A stretch of 64,000 nt of DNA. It comes from Adenophora triphylla var. japonica. Lineage: Eukaryota; Streptophyta; Magnoliopsida; Asterales; Campanulaceae. Of this stretch, positions 63,204-64,000 are shown one piece after another. The notes under the pieces are model-generated. The model ran no database searches. It was not told where the DNA came from and was given only the letters and a program-made list of their open reading frames with translations. The position numbers were made by a program, and so were the translations under genes. The number at the start of each line of letters is the position of its first letter. Position 1 is the first letter of the stretch. The stretch is from positions 558,001-622,000 of the forward strand of contig JAFEMH010000337.1 of NCBI GenBank assembly GCA_022495995.1. The letters are read 5' to 3'.

Positions 63204-64000
63204 ATGGATAAGACTTGGATTGAATTACGAAATCGGACTTCAAAGTCATATAAAGATGGGGTTGATGCTTTCCTAAGCTTTGCGTTTAGGGAGAAAGATA
63301 TCGCGAGAGACGTGATTTACTGCCCGTGTAGCAAGTGTCGGAATCGTTATTACCGAAACCTTGAGATGGTAAAGATACATATAGAGATGCACGACTTTGA
63401 TAAACATTACACAAATTGGGATCATCATGGGGAGAACTTTTCACATGAATTGAATAGAAATTCTCATATTTCAGAGGAGGACATGTTAGATGCTTTGCTC
63501 TGAGAGTTGAGGTTGTTGATGTAACCTCCAATATGGTCTCGTTAGTCCAAGAGGGGATGGGGGTTCCACCAATATCTGATGAACAACAAACATATGATGA
63601 ACCCATAAATAATGATGATGATGCTTTTGAAGATGTTATGAGGTCCAATGAAAATGCTAGAAAGTTTTATAGACGCTTAAAGGATGCCGAGAGCGAGTTG
63701 TATGAAAATTGTCCTCAAGGAGTAACAGAACTCTCATTTGTTGTCGAGCTCTTGAATATAAAGCAGGTCAATAATATGACAAATAAAGCTATCACGCAAA
63801 TCTTGAAGTTCTTAAGAAAGATTTTCCCTTTAGCAAAAATTCCAAAATCTTATTATATGGCTAATAAGCTAACTTCAGACTTGGGGTTCAAGTATGAGAC
63901 TTGGGATGCATGTCCAAATAGTTGTATGCTATTTCGTAATGATGCAGAAAATCTAGAAATTTGTGAAATTTGCGGTGCATCTAGATATAAGAGCAGTATT
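63204..64000 (+). pseudogene. tnp2 transposase of the second CACTA element, 5' part, frameshifted
   Basis: The frame 63204-63503 (99 aa) is the transposase-associated domain: MDKTWIELRNRTSKSYKDGV, CPCSKCRNRYYRNL, MVKIHIEMHDFDKHYTNWDH. The reading then shifts near 63490 and continues open to the window end: LVQEGMGVPPISDEQ, then the start of Transposase_21 (KYETWDACPNSCMLFRND, ICEICGASRYKSS). The domain order equals that of the first element's tnp2, but residues differ widely, so the two are distinct families. Only one frame break is visible, which could also be an assembly error. Confidence 0.85.

Larger units (their letters stand above)
61358..64000 (+). mobile_element. Second CACTA element, 5' part (runs out of the window)
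   Basis: The terminus CACTACTAAAAATGATGTTA begins directly after the tandem AT-rich block. The TIR and subterminal sequence differ from the first CACTA element, so this is another family. A leader with repeats, intron-like sequence and the start of a tnp2 gene follow on the plus strand. Confidence 0.8.

Noticed and set aside
73..64000. Endogenous pararetrovirus or other viral insert
   Set aside because: RT and integrase regions all match Ty3/gypsy Tat-type order and motifs with LTRs; no movement protein, coat protein or viral replicase motif was seen.

Overview
This window is plant nuclear DNA, most likely from a eudicot, and it is almost entirely nested transposable elements. The evidence is Tat-type Ty3/gypsy and CACTA families, DUF4283/CCHC retroposons, Stowaway MITEs, GT-AG introns and CCCTAAA telomere-type repeats. 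No intact single-copy host gene was recognised, and the only host-derived sequence is a retroposed fragment of a type A DnaJ (HSP40) mRNA. No viral, CRISPR, tRNA or rRNA feature was found.

Layout. (a) 73-13122: a complete minus-strand Tat-type LTR retrotransposon with 5-bp target duplication AATTG. Its gag is open, its pol is frameshifted, and it carries an antisense gene block with its own TATA box. (b) 13378-14225: two Stowaway-like MITEs. (c) 14474-17392: a minus-strand gypsy derivative keeping only gag and protease; its right LTR is cut off by a CACTA terminus. (d) 17393-51995: a CACTA (En/Spm) element or CACTA complex of about 34.6 kb, with a typical TIR at each end but unequal 3-bp flanks. 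Its 5' part (17.4-28.95 kb) is roughly mirror-symmetric: subterminal palindromes, an AT-rich arm, CCCTATA arrays and CCCTAAA tracts, then the same components inverted. Three poly(A)-tailed retroposed units sit in these arrays: two DUF4283/CCHC elements in opposite orientations and the DnaJ retrocopy. A promoter and leader follow at 28.95 kb. A second Tat-type element (30033-39840, target duplication GTTTT) lies in the leader intron. Next come repeats and two long hairpins (40.3-42.9 kb), a plant-mobile-domain-like pseudogene (43.3-44.9 kb), the tnp2 transposase (45.1-48.5 kb), a tnpA-like gene (49.25-51.1 kb) and the 3' subterminal repeats. (e) 52-58.6 kb: a gypsy pol remnant, foldback elements bounded by (TA)n tracts, and a set of small hairpins. 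(f) 58673-60.8 kb: a decayed hAT element. (g) 61358 to the window end: the 5' part of a second CACTA element.

How the parts relate. In the two Tat elements the sense strand carries gag-pol and the opposite strand carries an additional, probably spliced, gene set. In the CACTA element, tnpA-like protein would be expected to bind the subterminal palindromes while tnp2 acts at the TIRs; both genes are now broken. The most unusual part is the telomere-like and CCCTATA region with its poly(A)-tailed insertions and mirrored arrangement. All family assignments come from motifs read by eye; no database search was run.
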